Shown: piece by piece, positions 11,201-64,000 of the stretch
Numbering within the stretch: position 1 is the stretch's first letter
How the letters are laid out: the number at the start of each line of letters is the position of its first letter
Origin: Axinella damicornis
Taxonomy: Eukaryota; Porifera; Demospongiae; Axinellida; Axinellidae
NCBI GenBank assembly: GCA_963931865.1
Contig: OZ007511.1
Location: 4,606,626 to 4,670,625 of the forward strand
Direction of reading: 5' to 3'
DNA: 64,000 bases
The notes under the pieces: model-generated
What the model saw: only the letters and a program-made list of their open reading frames with translations
The model's database searches: none
What the model was told of the DNA's origin: nothing
Made by a program: the position numbers and the translations under genes

Positions 11201-12186
11201 AAGCAGAGGTAGAGCTAGGTAGAGCAGATGTAGAGCCACACAGAGCTAGGTAGAGGAGAGGTAGAGCCAGGTAGAGCAGAGGTAGAGCCAGGTAGAGCAG
11301 AGGTAGAGCCAGGTAGAGCAGAGGTAGAGCCAGGTAGAGCAGAGGTAGAGCCAGGTAGAGAAGAGGTAGAGCCAGGTAAAGCCAGGTAGAGCAGAGGTAG
11401 AGCCAGGTAGAACCAGGTAGAGCAAGGTAGAGCAGAGGTAGTGCCAGGTAGAGCAGAGGTAGAGCCAGGTAGAGCAGATGTAGAGCCACACAGAGCTAGG
11501 TAGGGCAGAGGTAGAGCCAGGTAGAGCCAGGTAGAGCCAGGTATAGAGCCAGGTAGAGCCAGGTAGAGCAGAGGTAGAGCCAGGTAGAGCAGGGGTAGAG
11601 TAGAGGTAGAGCCAGGTAGAGCAGAGGTAGAGCCAGGTAGAGCAGAGGTAGAGCCAGGAAGAGCAGAGGTAGAGCCAGGTAGAGCAGAGGTAGAGCCAGG
11701 TAAAGCCAGGTAGAGCAGAGGTAGAGCCAGGTAGAACCAGGTAGAGCAAGGTAGAGCAGAGGTAGTGCCAGGTAGAGCAGAGGTAGAGCCAGGTAGAGCA
11801 GATGTAGAGCCACACAGAGCTAGGTAGAGCAGAGGTAGAGCCAGGTAGAGCCAGGTAGAGCCAGGTATAGAGCCAGGTAGAGCCAGGTAGAGCAGGGGTA
11901 GAGCAGAGGTAGAGCCAGGTAAAGCCAGGTAGAGCACAGGTAGAGCCAGGTAGAACCAGGTAGAGCAAGGTAGAGCAGAGGTAGTGCCAGGTAGAGCAGA
12001 GGTAGAGCCAGGTAGAGCAGAGGTAGAGCCAGGTAGAGCAGAGGTAGAGCCAGGTAGAGCAGAGGTAGAGCCAGGTAGAGCAGAGGTAGAGCCAGGTAGA
12101 GCAGAGGTATAGCCAGCTAGAGCCAAGTAAAGCTTCTCCAGGTAGAGCCAAGTAGAGCTTCTCCAGGTAGAGCCAGGCAGAGCTTC
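8284..12186. repeat. Satellite array between the duplicated units, with higher-order repeats
   Basis: About 3.9 kb of the same 10/11-base units as at 1-718. A variant containing CCACACAGAGCTAGG recurs near 8451, 8721, 9119, 9465, 9745, 10026, 10297, 10647, 10887, 11233, 11483 and 11808, marking a higher-order unit of roughly 240-400 bases. Long minus-strand reading frames here (up to about 500 codons) are a by-product of stop-free repeat units. They have no start context, domain or composition expected of a protein gene. Confidence 0.95.
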
Positions 12187-13923
12187 TCCATAGTCCATTA
12201 GATCATTTCACTTTGCATGGGCAGATCAAAGTACTGGTAGCCACTGTAAACTCCTACAGCAATTGGGGCCATGTGTATCCTTTGATGTTTGATAATCGCC
12301 CTGGGAAGCCCAACTGTTCATGGTTGCTTCAATCACTTTTCAAAATTCATAGCATTTAACACAAACTAGTGGAGAAGATATATGCCTAAGTAGTCTTAGT
12401 ACAGATAATTCAACAGCTAGCTACTTGTTGTTCGCGTGATTCCGCAAGCGCTCAGGGTCTATGTGATCGACAGACGGTTGGCACAGAGCATTCGGTTACT
12501 ATCGCTTCACCAACCACGAAGACCAGAATCTAACGGACTTGGGCTTCTTACAGCTCACTTCACCATTCAGTCGCCTGTTTTCAGTCCCTCCACATTCATG
12601 GGAGTATTAGGCATCCCTCTTCAATTTCCTTCTACGTGTAAACAGCTTTGACTAACATTGAAGTAACAGATAATTATGTCCAACGTGGGAGTCGTTCTAT
12701 TTTACAAAATCACTTGTCACGCCGCATCACGGATTATAGACCCAAAGTGACTACGAGAATCGTGCGAACAACTAGTTACTTTGCTTCTCAACCATAACAA
12801 CAACTAGCAGCTCTGCACTGCAGTATTGAATTGAAGTCAGACTAAACCATGCTGCAGTATGATGCAGCGGTTACCAAGGAGATTCCATAGCAAACAACTA
12901 GCTACTTGCTACTCAACAGTAGCAGCTCTGCACTGCAGTTCTGAACTGAAGCCAGACTAAACCATGGATACAGCGGTTACCAAGGAGACCCCATAGCAAC
13001 CGTGCTGCAGTGTGACACAAGCTGTAGTAAACAACGTGAGATAAGCCAGTTAGATCACGCTTAGTCGGGATGTAGCTATGCAATTTACAGTCACGAGCAC
13101 AAGGTCACGAAACACCTGAGTTTTGCGCCCGAGGGCAAGTGACTGTAAAATGAATGATTTGCACATTCCGTTTTTGCACAAATCTATTGTCGATTGTCTG
13201 TTGTTTATACTGTTGAGTTTGATTCACACTTGGATGACTTGTGTCCCTTACATAAATTTGGTTTCAAAAACATACTTCTCCTCTCCCATTCCCCCCCCCC
13301 CCCCCCCCCCCCCCGCAACCACACACATACAGCTGTATCCGATGAGCAGCTCACTTGTGCCGTTTCAGTGAACATTGGCAAGCATTGTTAGCTTACTAAT
13401 AGCCTGCACAGGAAGGAGACAAAGATTCATTGACACACGTCAGCAATACGTACCAACACATATCATCGCCAGAGCATGCACATCTACGGCAACTATCATT
13501 TGCCCTGAAGTTGCTTGCTTAACCCCTTAACAGCAAACGCAGGCCCACTTCAGACAGTCCTCAACGCTTGTACCGAGCAATTTGAAAGACCACACGTGAC
13601 AGCTGCAATCTGATTGGCTTTACCGGATTTCAAGTAGAGCCTAAGCAAAGTGGTCTAGATCCTCCTTTCCCCCGTGCGGTCATGTGAGATGATCCATGGT
13701 GGGGAAAATTCGAGGGGCTAGCCCGATAGACTAGTCCCATTCCTGAGAATTGTGCAGTGCACCTCTGTAGATCATGTACTGGTGGACGGATTACTACTTT
13801 CCTGGGATTATATCCAGAGTCTGCAGTCAGAGGCACCCCATTTGAAGGGGATAATGGGAATTGCTCGGCAACTTCGGAATTCAAAGTTGTTGGTGGTATA
13901 CAGAAGATTCTCTAGCTGTGCAG

Positions 13924-14070
<147 letters not shown>

Positions 14071-16027
14071 ACTGCTCTTAACATTCCCTGCTGTCTTCTC
14101 CTGACTACAAAGCCATGCCTCAGCACTGCTTTCCTTTGGGGTGAGGAAATTACGTGCCCTCTATGTATACAGATTGTCAAGTCCAATACAGCAGGACTGC
14201 CTTAGTACATGTAGCTTAGTAATAATACTCATTGTGCCAATATCTCTCAGAGACAGCTTTTCTTGGCGTGTGGACACAATAGGTCATGAGCACCACAGCT
14301 TGTTGTTCAGACAAACCACAACAGCACAGCACAATGGGCTGAACACCTGCTTCACCACTAACACACATCCTTCGTGGGAGTGCGAGCTTGGACAGTCAAC
14401 AACAACCCAAGGCAAGCCGACCAAGGTCCAGATGCTACATGTAGCTAGCTATATATATCGTCTGTCATTTGCTATCTACATTCATCATTTCTCAGTTGCC
14501 ATGTCTACGTGCTCTGTGTATGCCATGTCACATGATTAATATGCACACGGCTACCAACCCTTAGTTGCCTCCGCAAGAGGCTCTTTTCATGAAATATGCT
14601 CCAAAATTATAAATTTGTGGCTACACCTGCCCATTCATAATTAGCAGTCTCATTCCCAGACTGTGTATGGGAATGGGACTACTGACTCACTTGTGAATGA
14701 TGGTGAAGATGGTCTTGAGGGAGGGCTTGTTCTTGCCGTTGCCCACAATGAGGCCAGAGTAGCAAGCGCACGAGTACACACAGAATGGACCACACTAAGA
14801 AACCAAGGAGGGATAGATTGCCGCACGATCCAAGTGGGTGGGGATCCATCCCCTAATGGTATTAAACCATATTAGCTAGGCCATGTGACTTAGTATTAGC
14901 ACAATACATAGGGTCATTATATACTTTATTTAGGTTTACTAATCTGATGGGAGCTGTCAAAAGCACTTCAGGACTGTAGTGAGCATGGTCAGATAGCGGC
15001 ATGCCTTTACATAGTAGTTAAGCCCTCCGACAAACAGGTGGTTGTAAGGTTTGATCTGTTAGGAGGAACAATATGTCCTAGCCTCGTTCCAGGTCTTCTA
15101 CATGTATACCTCCAGTTTTTGATCGCTTACAGTATGCAAAAAACGGAGGGAGAGGTCCTGGGGAATCTTGCCACGTGATCCATCGCACAGTTTACGTAAG
15201 CTAGAGAACCAAAACAAGTTCCAGAGAAGAGGTACATGTAGGTCCTACATGTACGTACCTGCAAAACATATCCAGCACAACCACTGAGGGATGGCTGTGT
15301 GAAATTGCGCCATACTTTCGCTCCACGAGAAGATTGGGTCAGAGCTGGGCATTTTAACTAGTCCTTTCGAGTCATGGCTTCTAGCCTCAGTGTAGCTCTC
15401 TGTTGGCGCTTGTCCCATCTTCATAGCTAGCACAGAACGCAATATTGGTCTCCTACATGCTTGGCTGTTGAGAGCAGGCATGGCGATGTTTGAGGCCATG
15501 GATCATGTGGTAACATTCCCCAGGCCCTCTCTCTCTGTTTTTTTTTCATAACTAAAGCAATCAAAAACAGGGTGTGTAGAGGCATGGGAACGAGGAACAA
15601 CATTCTCCTACCAGGAATGATGTGAATTAATACTGAGTGTGTGTTGGCTCACCTGGTAAGGAATACAGGGTGACTGACACTGTCACACACTTGTAGTACT
15701 CCCCATCATAGCACCCTGCAGCGTAGGAAGTGATCGGAGTGTTTGCTGTCTGTGTGTGCATGTGTGTGTGTGTGTGTATGTGAGCGGAAGCATTCTGTTC
15801 TGTATGAGGCCACTCAAGTATAGCTAACATAATACATATTATTTCCTGTGACTACAATAACCAGTGGTTGTTAGCTGCGTTTTAACACGTGTGTACAGTA
15901 ATGGGGAACACAAGGTCACCAGGAACTTTGGAGATCGAGTAATAACCTACAAAGTCCCCAATGCTGGTGATATGATGGAAGGGACTTCAAGGGGTGCTGG
16001 GGCCCGGGCGGTGGGGGAAGTAAATGA

Positions 16028-16073
16028 CCCCCCCCCCCCCCCCCCCCCCCCCCCAAACACACACACACACACC
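16028..16073. repeat. Poly-C run followed by (CA)n
   Basis: 27 C followed by A-rich CA repeats. The outer copy has only a short CCCCCAC here (about 4790), so the homopolymer grew or shrank after duplication. Confidence 0.9.
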
Positions 16074-16866
16074 TTTAATATTACGACCACACGTGTAAAC
16101 TACTGGCACCCACATTAATGTCAAGACCTCAACTAGTGGGTAGAATACCCGCATACTACGTATGCTATCATGCATGACTTCAAAATAATCTAAGTCAAGT
16201 CAGTCCATCTGTACAGCTGCAGTTGAATGGAATTGCATTCAGTCCAGGAAACAGCTCTACTGCAATGGCAGAATACTGACCTCGTACCCTCGAAGGAGCA
16301 TGCCAATTTCACAGAATCACTATCGTCGCCTCGAGTCTGCAACCAGCAACCGTGACCTTTGAACCTCGGGGGCGCGCGCAACCGGAAGCAGGTGAATTTG
16401 TGGGTGGAAGTCCGGATGGCTCATTCGCTTGCAGGCAGCATAAGGCCTGCCGCCATAGATACTGATAGGACTACTATTATCTATGCTAGCTTGCATTGAG
16501 GAAGAAGACAAGCTTCACCCGATGAGATAATGCATTTCATAGACATTAGGATGTGTATCATTGGATTTTAGAAGAAGAGGTATGTTCCTCATCAGACCTC
16601 GGAGTGGTGGCAGGGAGCAGTCACACTCAGTCACTAAGGGTTCCAGATCTCAGCCATCAGAGGAAAAAGTTACTGATTCTGCATCGTAATGTACAACTGC
16701 AAACAAGCACAGTAACATCTAGCAGATACCAAGACATAATGGGTACAATAATAACCTACTGGTCATGTGTTGACAAATTATATAAGATCGTTATTACTAT
16801 AATATTGTTACAGAGACATTGTACAAGCGTTTCTATAATTATGTATGCGTGTACACAAGATGCCTT

Positions 16867-58522
<41,656 letters not shown>

Positions 58523-58604
58523 ACCAAGTCCACACTGCCACTTGTAGATCAATAGAAACAAAAGGCTTAGCAAGCTAGCTAGCTATAGCTAGGTAAACCA
58601 TGGA

Positions 58605-58615
58605 CTATATAATTA
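58605..58615 (-). promoter_or_regulatory. Possible TATA box of the receptor gene
   Basis: Minus-strand TAATTATATAG about 85 bases upstream of the start codon. Position is plausible for a short 5' UTR, but TATA-like sequence is common in this AT-rich stretch. Confidence 0.25.
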
Positions 58616-58680
58616 TCTATGGGTACACGGGGTACGGGTAAACAGTATAAATTTTATGCGCACGTGCACACACTATTTGA

Positions 58681-59489
58681 CCTTAATTATTCCGCTAAAG
58701 CGCGCGCCGACACTGGCGAAATACTTGCGTGGGCGTTCCGCACAGCTGCAACTGTTATGAACTATTACGTTTTCCGAGGTATACCGGTACCGGTAACGAT
58801 CATCAGTGAATATAGTACATTACTTTTGGCAGGTGACAGAAGACTAGTTACAAGAGAGAGAGAGAGCTCATTCACGAGAGACAAGTTTCGACGTTTGTGA
58901 AGGTGCTCAGCCGGACAGCCGTGGGGCCCTGAAAGAGCGTATTGTAAAGTCGGCGCTAGCTGAGCCACACTTTCGAGCGCATTTATCTACTGAAAAGGCA
59001 CTAGCCTCACCGTAGCTGCCTTGCAGAGCTCGTCCAGCAACTCGCTGGCGAGCCACATCCCTCAAAGCACACCCACCTCAAGCCACGCCCATGGAGAACG
59101 GTACAATTACAGCCACTCTGATCATTCAGCTAAGCCTAGTGCTTACCGTCAGAGGATGATGTCCATGGTGCTGCACTCCCAGAACCACTGGAGAAACACC
59201 AAAAGAGTGCCTTGGGATGGTGGTGCTGAGTGCTTGCTGTTGGAATCCTGCACCAGTCCTTATTCAGTAAAGTGCTTTCACAAACGTCGAAACCTGCCGC
59301 CGTAAACGCGTTGGTCTCTCTTGCAATGTAGTCTTCTATCACCTACACAAACCGAAGTACTGTATTCACTGACGATTGCTATACCTAGGAAAGTGCAGCA
59401 AAGATAGTTGCAGCTGTGCTGAACGCCGCGCCCACGCAAGTAATTGGAATTTGCCGCAATTGTCGGCGCGCGCGTTAGCCGAATAAGGT
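58681..59489. repeat. Inverted repeat with arms of about 220 bases upstream of the receptor gene
   Basis: Left arm about 58681-58905, right arm about 59272-59489. Matching pairs include GCGCGCGCCGACA/TGTCGGCGCGCGC, TACTTGCGTGGGCG/CGCCCACGCAAGTA and TTTCGACGTTTGTGAA/TTCACAAACGTCGAAA. No reading frame inside is convincing. Confidence 0.85.
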
Positions 59490-59613
59490 CTATTACGTCC
59501 GGTATAGGTACCGGTACCGCGGTAGGAAGAATAGAATAGTGGATAATAATGGGTGAATGAACTGAAACTGTTGCGGTACGCGGTACCCGCGGCCGTACGC
59601 TCGTACGCGGTAC

Positions 59614-59674
59614 TGGTAACCGTAACGGTAACGGTAACCGTAACGGTAACGGTACGGTAACGGTAACGGTAACG
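59614..59674. repeat. GGTAAC hexamer tract
   Basis: About ten GGTAAC or CGTAAC units, some phase-shifted, next to GGTACCGGTACCG palindromes (59505-59520). Confidence 0.9.
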
Positions 59675-59994
59675 GGTATGAGTGTGATCTCTGGTGATAT
59701 CTGAGCTGATATCTTACCCGTACCACAATGCATGCACAATGCATGCACCAGGCCACATGATCAGGTGATCAATGCAATTGGCATAACCACAGACGGTGGT
59801 GGAGGAAGCTTGCAAATAGAGGCCTAAGGGGCCGGCTACATGTAAAGTGCACAGGCACTCTGTGTACATGTGGTGCCTAGCTTTTTTTTTTTTTTTTTTT
59901 TTTTTTCTATAACAATTTTGCAACAATGCAAGGGTACATGAATAGCAATGCTAACATGATAATGCACCCAGACAGAAGTCCAATTATCTATGAT

Positions 59995-61455
59995 CTAAGT
60001 AATAGGTATAGTTGAGGTATTTAATGTGTGACATAATACAGTCTGTTTAAAAGAATCCAATGACTGACAGTTTTGTACAGATGGGGGTAAGCTGTTCCAT
60101 AGGGCAATTGTATCCGGAAAAAATGAGGATTGATAGGCATTTGAGCGTGTTACTGGTCTTTCAAGGGCTAGTGTACTGGAGTTTCTGAGAACTCTGGCCT
60201 GACTCCGTGGCACAATAGGTACAACCGGGAAGGTAAGCTGTCCATTTACAACTTTATAAAGGAGGCACAGTTTCAGATAGCGTCTTCTGCAGGCAAGAGT
60301 AGGCAGGTTGCATGACTGAAGCAAAGACTCATATCCAGAACTCCAGCTTTTAGTGCACACCTTAAGTGCAAACTTCTGCACTCTCTCCAGGGAGCTGATA
60401 AGTCCCCGTTGATGGGGGTCCCATACAGGTACAGCGTATTCCAGATGTGGTCGGATGTAGGCCAGATACAGTTGCAAGAGTGATGAAGAATTTGCAGATG
60501 GATAGAATTTTCGGTATAGAATACCCACTTGTTGCCTTGCTTTTTTGCATACTTCACTGACTTGCATAGACCAGTTTAAGGACGGAGTGAGCCATACTCC
60601 AAGGTATCTGTAGGAGTGCACCCTCTCCAAACATGTTTGCTTAATCTTCAGAGGTGTAACAGGGAGGGAGGGCTGCTTTCTCCTGGTGATGATCATATAC
60701 TTGCACTTTCTACCATTAAACTTCAGATGGTTATCGTCAGACCATACACATATGTTGTCAATATCTATTTGTAACAGATGGTAATCAGTTGCTGAGTGGA
60801 TAGGGCGATAAAGCACCAGATCATCAGCATAAATAGACATGGTGCCGTCTGACAATGGAACCATTGTAATGTCGTCAATGTAGAAAATGAACAGAAATGG
60901 CCCAAGGACTGACCCTTGTGGGACTCCAGAAGTCACAGGCAAAACACCTGAAGATGAACCATTCACACACACATACTGACTTCTCTTACAAAGGTAGTGC
61001 GTGATCCATCTGAGAATATGTGGTTGAACATTGCAGTTTTTCAGCTTTTGCAGTTAGGGTCTATGGGGAACTGAGTCAAAGGCCTTGCTGTAATCAAAGA
61101 ATACACAGCAGATATCTAGGCCCAAGTCGAGATGTCTGTGCCATTGATCAGTCACATCTAACAGAGCCCCCGTTGTGGACTTGCCCTGAGTGAATCCCCA
61201 CTGGTGAGCAGAGAGAGGGTAATGGTCCTTAAGATGATCAATTAGGAGGTTCCGAATGTGCATTTCGAGGAGTTTGCTCAGCACTGAGAGTAATGATATT
61301 GGGCGATAGTTACCAGGAACAGAATGGTCACGTGACTTGGGAATTGGTGTAACACGAGCAATTTTCCACTCGTCAGGTAGCTCTCCAAGTCGAATGGAGA
61401 TATTAAATAGTTGAGTCACTACAGGGGTAATGCTCAGAGCAGTCTCCTTAAGCAT
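59995..61455 (-). pseudogene. LINE reverse transcriptase, main part, with one nonsense codon
   Basis: One frame from 61455 to 59995, interrupted only by a TAA at 61054-61056, just after DSVPHRP. Upstream and downstream parts are in the same frame, and all catalytic motifs, including YADD, are present. The stop would cut the protein before its active site, so the copy is inactive unless the stop is read through. Confidence 0.85.
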
Positions 61456-61496
61456 TCGAGTGGATATGTCATCATGACCATTAGCTTTAGTTGGAT

Positions 61497-62035
61497 CTAG
61501 GGAGCATAAGAGCTCATATATACTTCATCTTCAGTGCACATAAGGTTGTCAGGACATTCATGAGGAACAGCTTCAGGAAGATCAGCCACATTTAATTCAG
61601 GAAGTGAGTGATTGAAGCAGTTTGTAAATGTGACATTCAGAAGGCAAGCCTTTTCTTGATTGGTGGTTGCAATGGTGTTTTCACTAGACAGAGTCGGAAT
61701 GGAGTTCTCTTTCGGAGTTAGAGATTTCACTACCTTCCAAAATTCCCGTTGATTACGAGGGTGTAGATTAGTGAGAAATCTCCTCTTTGCAAACCTGAGC
61801 TCTGCCACAACTCTATTTCTGACATGCCTAAACTTCAAGTGATCCTCTGTGTTACCACTGCGATGAGCTTTCCTGAAGAGATAGTTTCTCTTCCTGATCA
61901 GTTGTACAATCTCTTTGGTTAGCCAAGGTAAGTTCTTTCTTGCTGGGAGCACAGACCTGGGTATGCACTGTTCCATCACATCCAGGAAAGCTGATTTGAA
62001 ACGCTTCCAGCTCTTCTGTATGTCAGCTATTATGG
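61497..62035 (-). pseudogene. LINE reverse transcriptase, N-terminal part, frameshifted
   Basis: From IQKSWKRFKSAFLDV through NLPWLTKEIVQLIRKRNYLF and REFWKVVKSLTP to CTEDEVY. The frame is lost near 61520-61526, where an AT dinucleotide is repeated (TATAT), and resumes two bases out of phase in the next segment. The homologous sequence stops near 62035, as expected for a 5'-truncated insertion. Confidence 0.82.
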
Positions 62036-62040
62036 TATGG

Positions 62041-63413
62041 CAGAAAGTGGCACAGGCTCAAGCCCAAGAACACATGCAGAGTGCAAGTTGAAACAAATGA
62101 CTGAGAATAGCTATACTGACCGGAGAATCCACCTTAGTTAGCTGCATTGAAACCATAGCACCGAGAGTAGCTATGTTGTGGTAGTTATACTGGATGTGTA
62201 GGCTAGTTCAATTTGTCACCTAGGTCGCAGAATAATATTCATTTGCTGTGTTGCTACTTCCAGATGTTATAATTACTGTTAACGTTAGTTTTGTAGGTAG
62301 CTAGGTAGCTACTTCAATAGCTATATATGGTCCGTTCCCTTTATAGTAGCCATAGCTAAAATTAATCCGGATAAGACTATAGTGTAGCTACATACATGTC
62401 AACCTCAGACAGCCAAAGAGATTTTGGGTCCAATAATCCACAGCTACATGACAAAATATAATACTAATAGTTACTAGTTTATCAGTGAGACTCCTAAAAC
62501 ACATGTAGGTATAGTACATGTAGCATGCATCTAAATCAGTTTGAACTCTTGCAAGGTCAATCGTTTGAGATACAGGCAGCAGTAGCCAATCGACTGCCTA
62601 CGGTGGTATTGCTGGAAACAGATGTTCCAGAACTACCAGGGCTGCTAACTGTGCCGGGAGCTGCTACGGGCAGAACCATGCAATGATTGAGAATGCCTTA
62701 ATGGTGACCATAGAGCAGTGACCAATCCACCATGCAGTGAAGTACGTATGTCTGCAATATTGGTGCTGACATACATGCAGATTGATGCTTCTTTTATTAT
62801 AAAGCTACAAAAATCCATGTCAGCTAGGTGTCAAGATAGATTGTCTATTATAGCTACACACACAATCATGCAGTCTTTAATTGGTCTTGCATAAGCCCCA
62901 TTATAATAGCTACTACGCAATGCAGTGCATACTTACTATGCAATGTACAATGCATAGCTACTTAGTCAAAACTGGCTGGAGGGGACTGACCCGTGGGACT
63001 ACATGATGCAAAGCAGCTCCCATAGTCATTGTGTTGTATGATGAAGTTTGAACTAGTGAATACGTGTGTGTGTGTGTGTGTGTATGCGTGTACATGTGGA
63101 GGTTTGGTCCATTTATGCTGGGGGTGGGGGGTGGGGGGGGGGGGTATTCCTTTATGCATTCACATGCATATGCAGAGAAAAAAATCACATAAAAGCTATC
63201 CAGTATATCTAGTAATAATCATTGCACGTTATCCAATTGATGCAACATTGAAGAGTTAAAGGGTGAGTATCACTATGTAATGTCACTGGCCAGTGGCAGT
63301 CGAGATCAGCGAGGCAATACGATCTGTGTTGAAGACTCATAACAGTGTACGTACATGCACTTTAGAGCAGCATCATTGAAATTTAGCTGAAGAAAAAAGA
63401 ATTTCTATAACAA
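62041..63413. other. Intergenic region
   Basis: No gene recognised. There is a possible scrap of Ty3/gypsy protease flank at 62565-62690, plus strand (VVLLETDVPELPGLL), a TG tract (63061-63083) and a G-rich run near 63119-63143. Confidence 0.55.
62565..62690 (+). pseudogene. Short Ty3/gypsy protease fragment
   Basis: AVANRLPTVVLLETDVPELP parallels LPTSVLLGTDVPEM in the remnant at 42350-42965. Only about 35 codons. Confidence 0.45.
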
Positions 63414-64000
63414 TCATTCAGCGTGTGTACATATCAACTTGACACTACAAATCATAGGATAACATATGTGGACCAGGCGGGCATATAGATTCATGAGGAA
63501 AACCTGTTTCAAAGCTGTCCCTACATCATATATCTGCATGATATCTCTAGAAAATTCCACACGCTGTGCAATCCTTTTGAGCAGTGCTACAAAACTGGCC
63601 TCAGAAAACTCATTGGTGTGTTCATTCTCACTCATAAACACAACCCCACCACAGATCACTCCTTTCAAGCGTACTCCAGAGCCGTATGCAGTCCAGAGAC
63701 GAGAGACCAACTTATAGTGTTGAAGACTCAAAACAGAGTAGGCCAGCTTTAGGGTGAGCTGACTCAACCCAGGCAGTGAGAAGATGGTCTGAAATAAGTG
63801 CTCCACATCTTCTGCAGGTAGTTCCAGGAAGTTACTCCTACCTAGGTCCAGTTCTTGCATTGGACGGGGGTGTGTATGCAGCTCTTGTGCTATGGTAGGG
63901 AGAAAGATATTTCCAGGGTTTAAGGCGGTGGGTAGGACCGGAAGGATCAGTCCTGAGAGGGTAGGAACTTGAAGCAGGGCTTTCAGGTCGTCTTCAAAAG
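63414..64000 (-). CDS. C-terminal part of a leucine-rich protein (partial, 5' end outside window)
   Basis: Open from the window edge to a stop at 63414, about 195 codons. The sequence is rich in Leu with LRR-like spacing (LSGLILPVLPTAL, MQELDLGRSNFLELP, LFQTIFSLPGLSQLTLKLA) and ends VKLICTHAE. This resembles the C-terminal leucine-rich region of NLR-type or other LRR proteins, but no nucleotide-binding domain lies in view. No acceptor is needed within the window, so this may be one long terminal exon. Minus strand, as is the neighbouring LINE. Confidence 0.55.
   Translation of the reverse strand, partial: FEDDLKALLQVPTLSGLILPVLPTALNPGNIFLPTIAQELHTHPRPMQELDLGRSNFLELPAEDVEHLFQTIFSLPGLSQLTLKLAYSVLSLQHYKLVSRLWTAYGSGVRLKGVICGGVVFMSENEHTNEFSEASFVALLKRIAQRVEFSRDIMQIYDVGTALKQVFLMNLYARLVHICYPMICSVKLICTHAE

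Larger units (their letters stand above)
59882..62040 (-). mobile_element. 5'-truncated non-LTR retrotransposon (LINE) with poly(A) tail
   Basis: Minus-strand element ending in 25 A (T25 at 59882-59906). The reverse transcriptase is complete from the segment before the fingers to the C-terminus. Landmarks: ITPIPKSRD, NYRPISLLSVLSKLLE, FTQGKSTTGALLDVTDQW, FFDYSKAFDSVPHRP, SGVPQGSVLGPFLFIFYIDD, YADDLVLY (catalytic Asp pair present) and RYLGVWLTPSLNW. The endonuclease part is missing. Family looks like the CR1/L2/Jockey group. Confidence 0.9.

Noticed and set aside
8227..12198. Many long minus-strand open reading frames of Leu/Ala/Pro/Ser/Thr/Trp repeats
   Set aside because: They are translations of the 10/11-base satellite, open in all three frames because the unit lacks stops on that strand; no domain, no splice sites, repeat drift is not codon-structured.
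59278..59756. Arg/Tyr/Pro-rich minus-strand frames
   Set aside because: Translations of the GGTAAC hexamer tract and the right arm of the inverted repeat.

Overview
The window is animal (metazoan) nuclear DNA: genes are split by short GT-AG introns, and the sequence carries LINE, Ty3/gypsy and pogo/Tigger relics, many fold-back elements, long (CA)n tracts and very long G/C homopolymers. A sema-domain gene, Calx-beta exons and the general texture suggest an early-branching animal, most likely a sponge. That placement is inference, because no species-diagnostic gene is present.

The main result is one large minus-strand gene that I assembled by eye from 24 candidate exons between 58522 and 16867. 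Every junction has GT/AG borders and keeps the reading frame, giving about 1,099 codons. The predicted protein has a signal peptide, a complete semaphorin-type sema beta-propeller, a PSI domain, a short Cys-containing linker, a Calx-beta domain, a Cys-containing juxtamembrane region, one transmembrane helix and a tail of about 170 residues. The tail holds two related Tyr motifs, one ITIM-like, and ends in Asp-Met-Val. The sema and PSI exons are strong. The link from PSI to Calx-beta to the transmembrane exon rests on phase-consistent short exons and needs transcript support.

The left third (1-19337) is a tandem duplication. Each unit is a GTAGAGCCAG/GTAGAGCAGAG satellite followed by about 7.2-7.6 kb of unique sequence carrying the last two exons of the receptor gene. 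The inner copy (17496-18001, 16867-17353) is joined to the gene. The outer copy (7425-7930, 6794-7280) is intact in frame and splice sites and lies downstream in the same orientation, so it could act as an alternative 3' end. The two tails differ by a Val/Glu change at the +3 position of the ITIM-like Tyr.

From 19.3 to 58.5 kb the introns hold a decayed Ty3/gypsy element with a LINE fragment next to it (24.0-26.7 kb), a broken pogo/Tigger transposon (37.0-39.3 kb), a Ty3/gypsy protease remnant (42.35-42.96 kb), a 47-bp tandem array (44.85-46.02 kb), a dispersed family of hairpins ending in TAGCCTCGTTCCCAGGC / GCCTGGGAACGAGGCTA, and two very long (CA)n tracts at the two ends of intron 1. Upstream of the gene are a possible TATA box, an 800-bp inverted repeat (58681-59489) and a GGTAAC hexamer tract. 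On the minus strand, 59.9-62.04 kb is a 5'-truncated non-LTR retrotransposon with a poly(A) tail and only two coding lesions that I can see. The right edge (63414-64000) is the 3' part of a leucine-rich minus-strand reading frame that continues outside the window.
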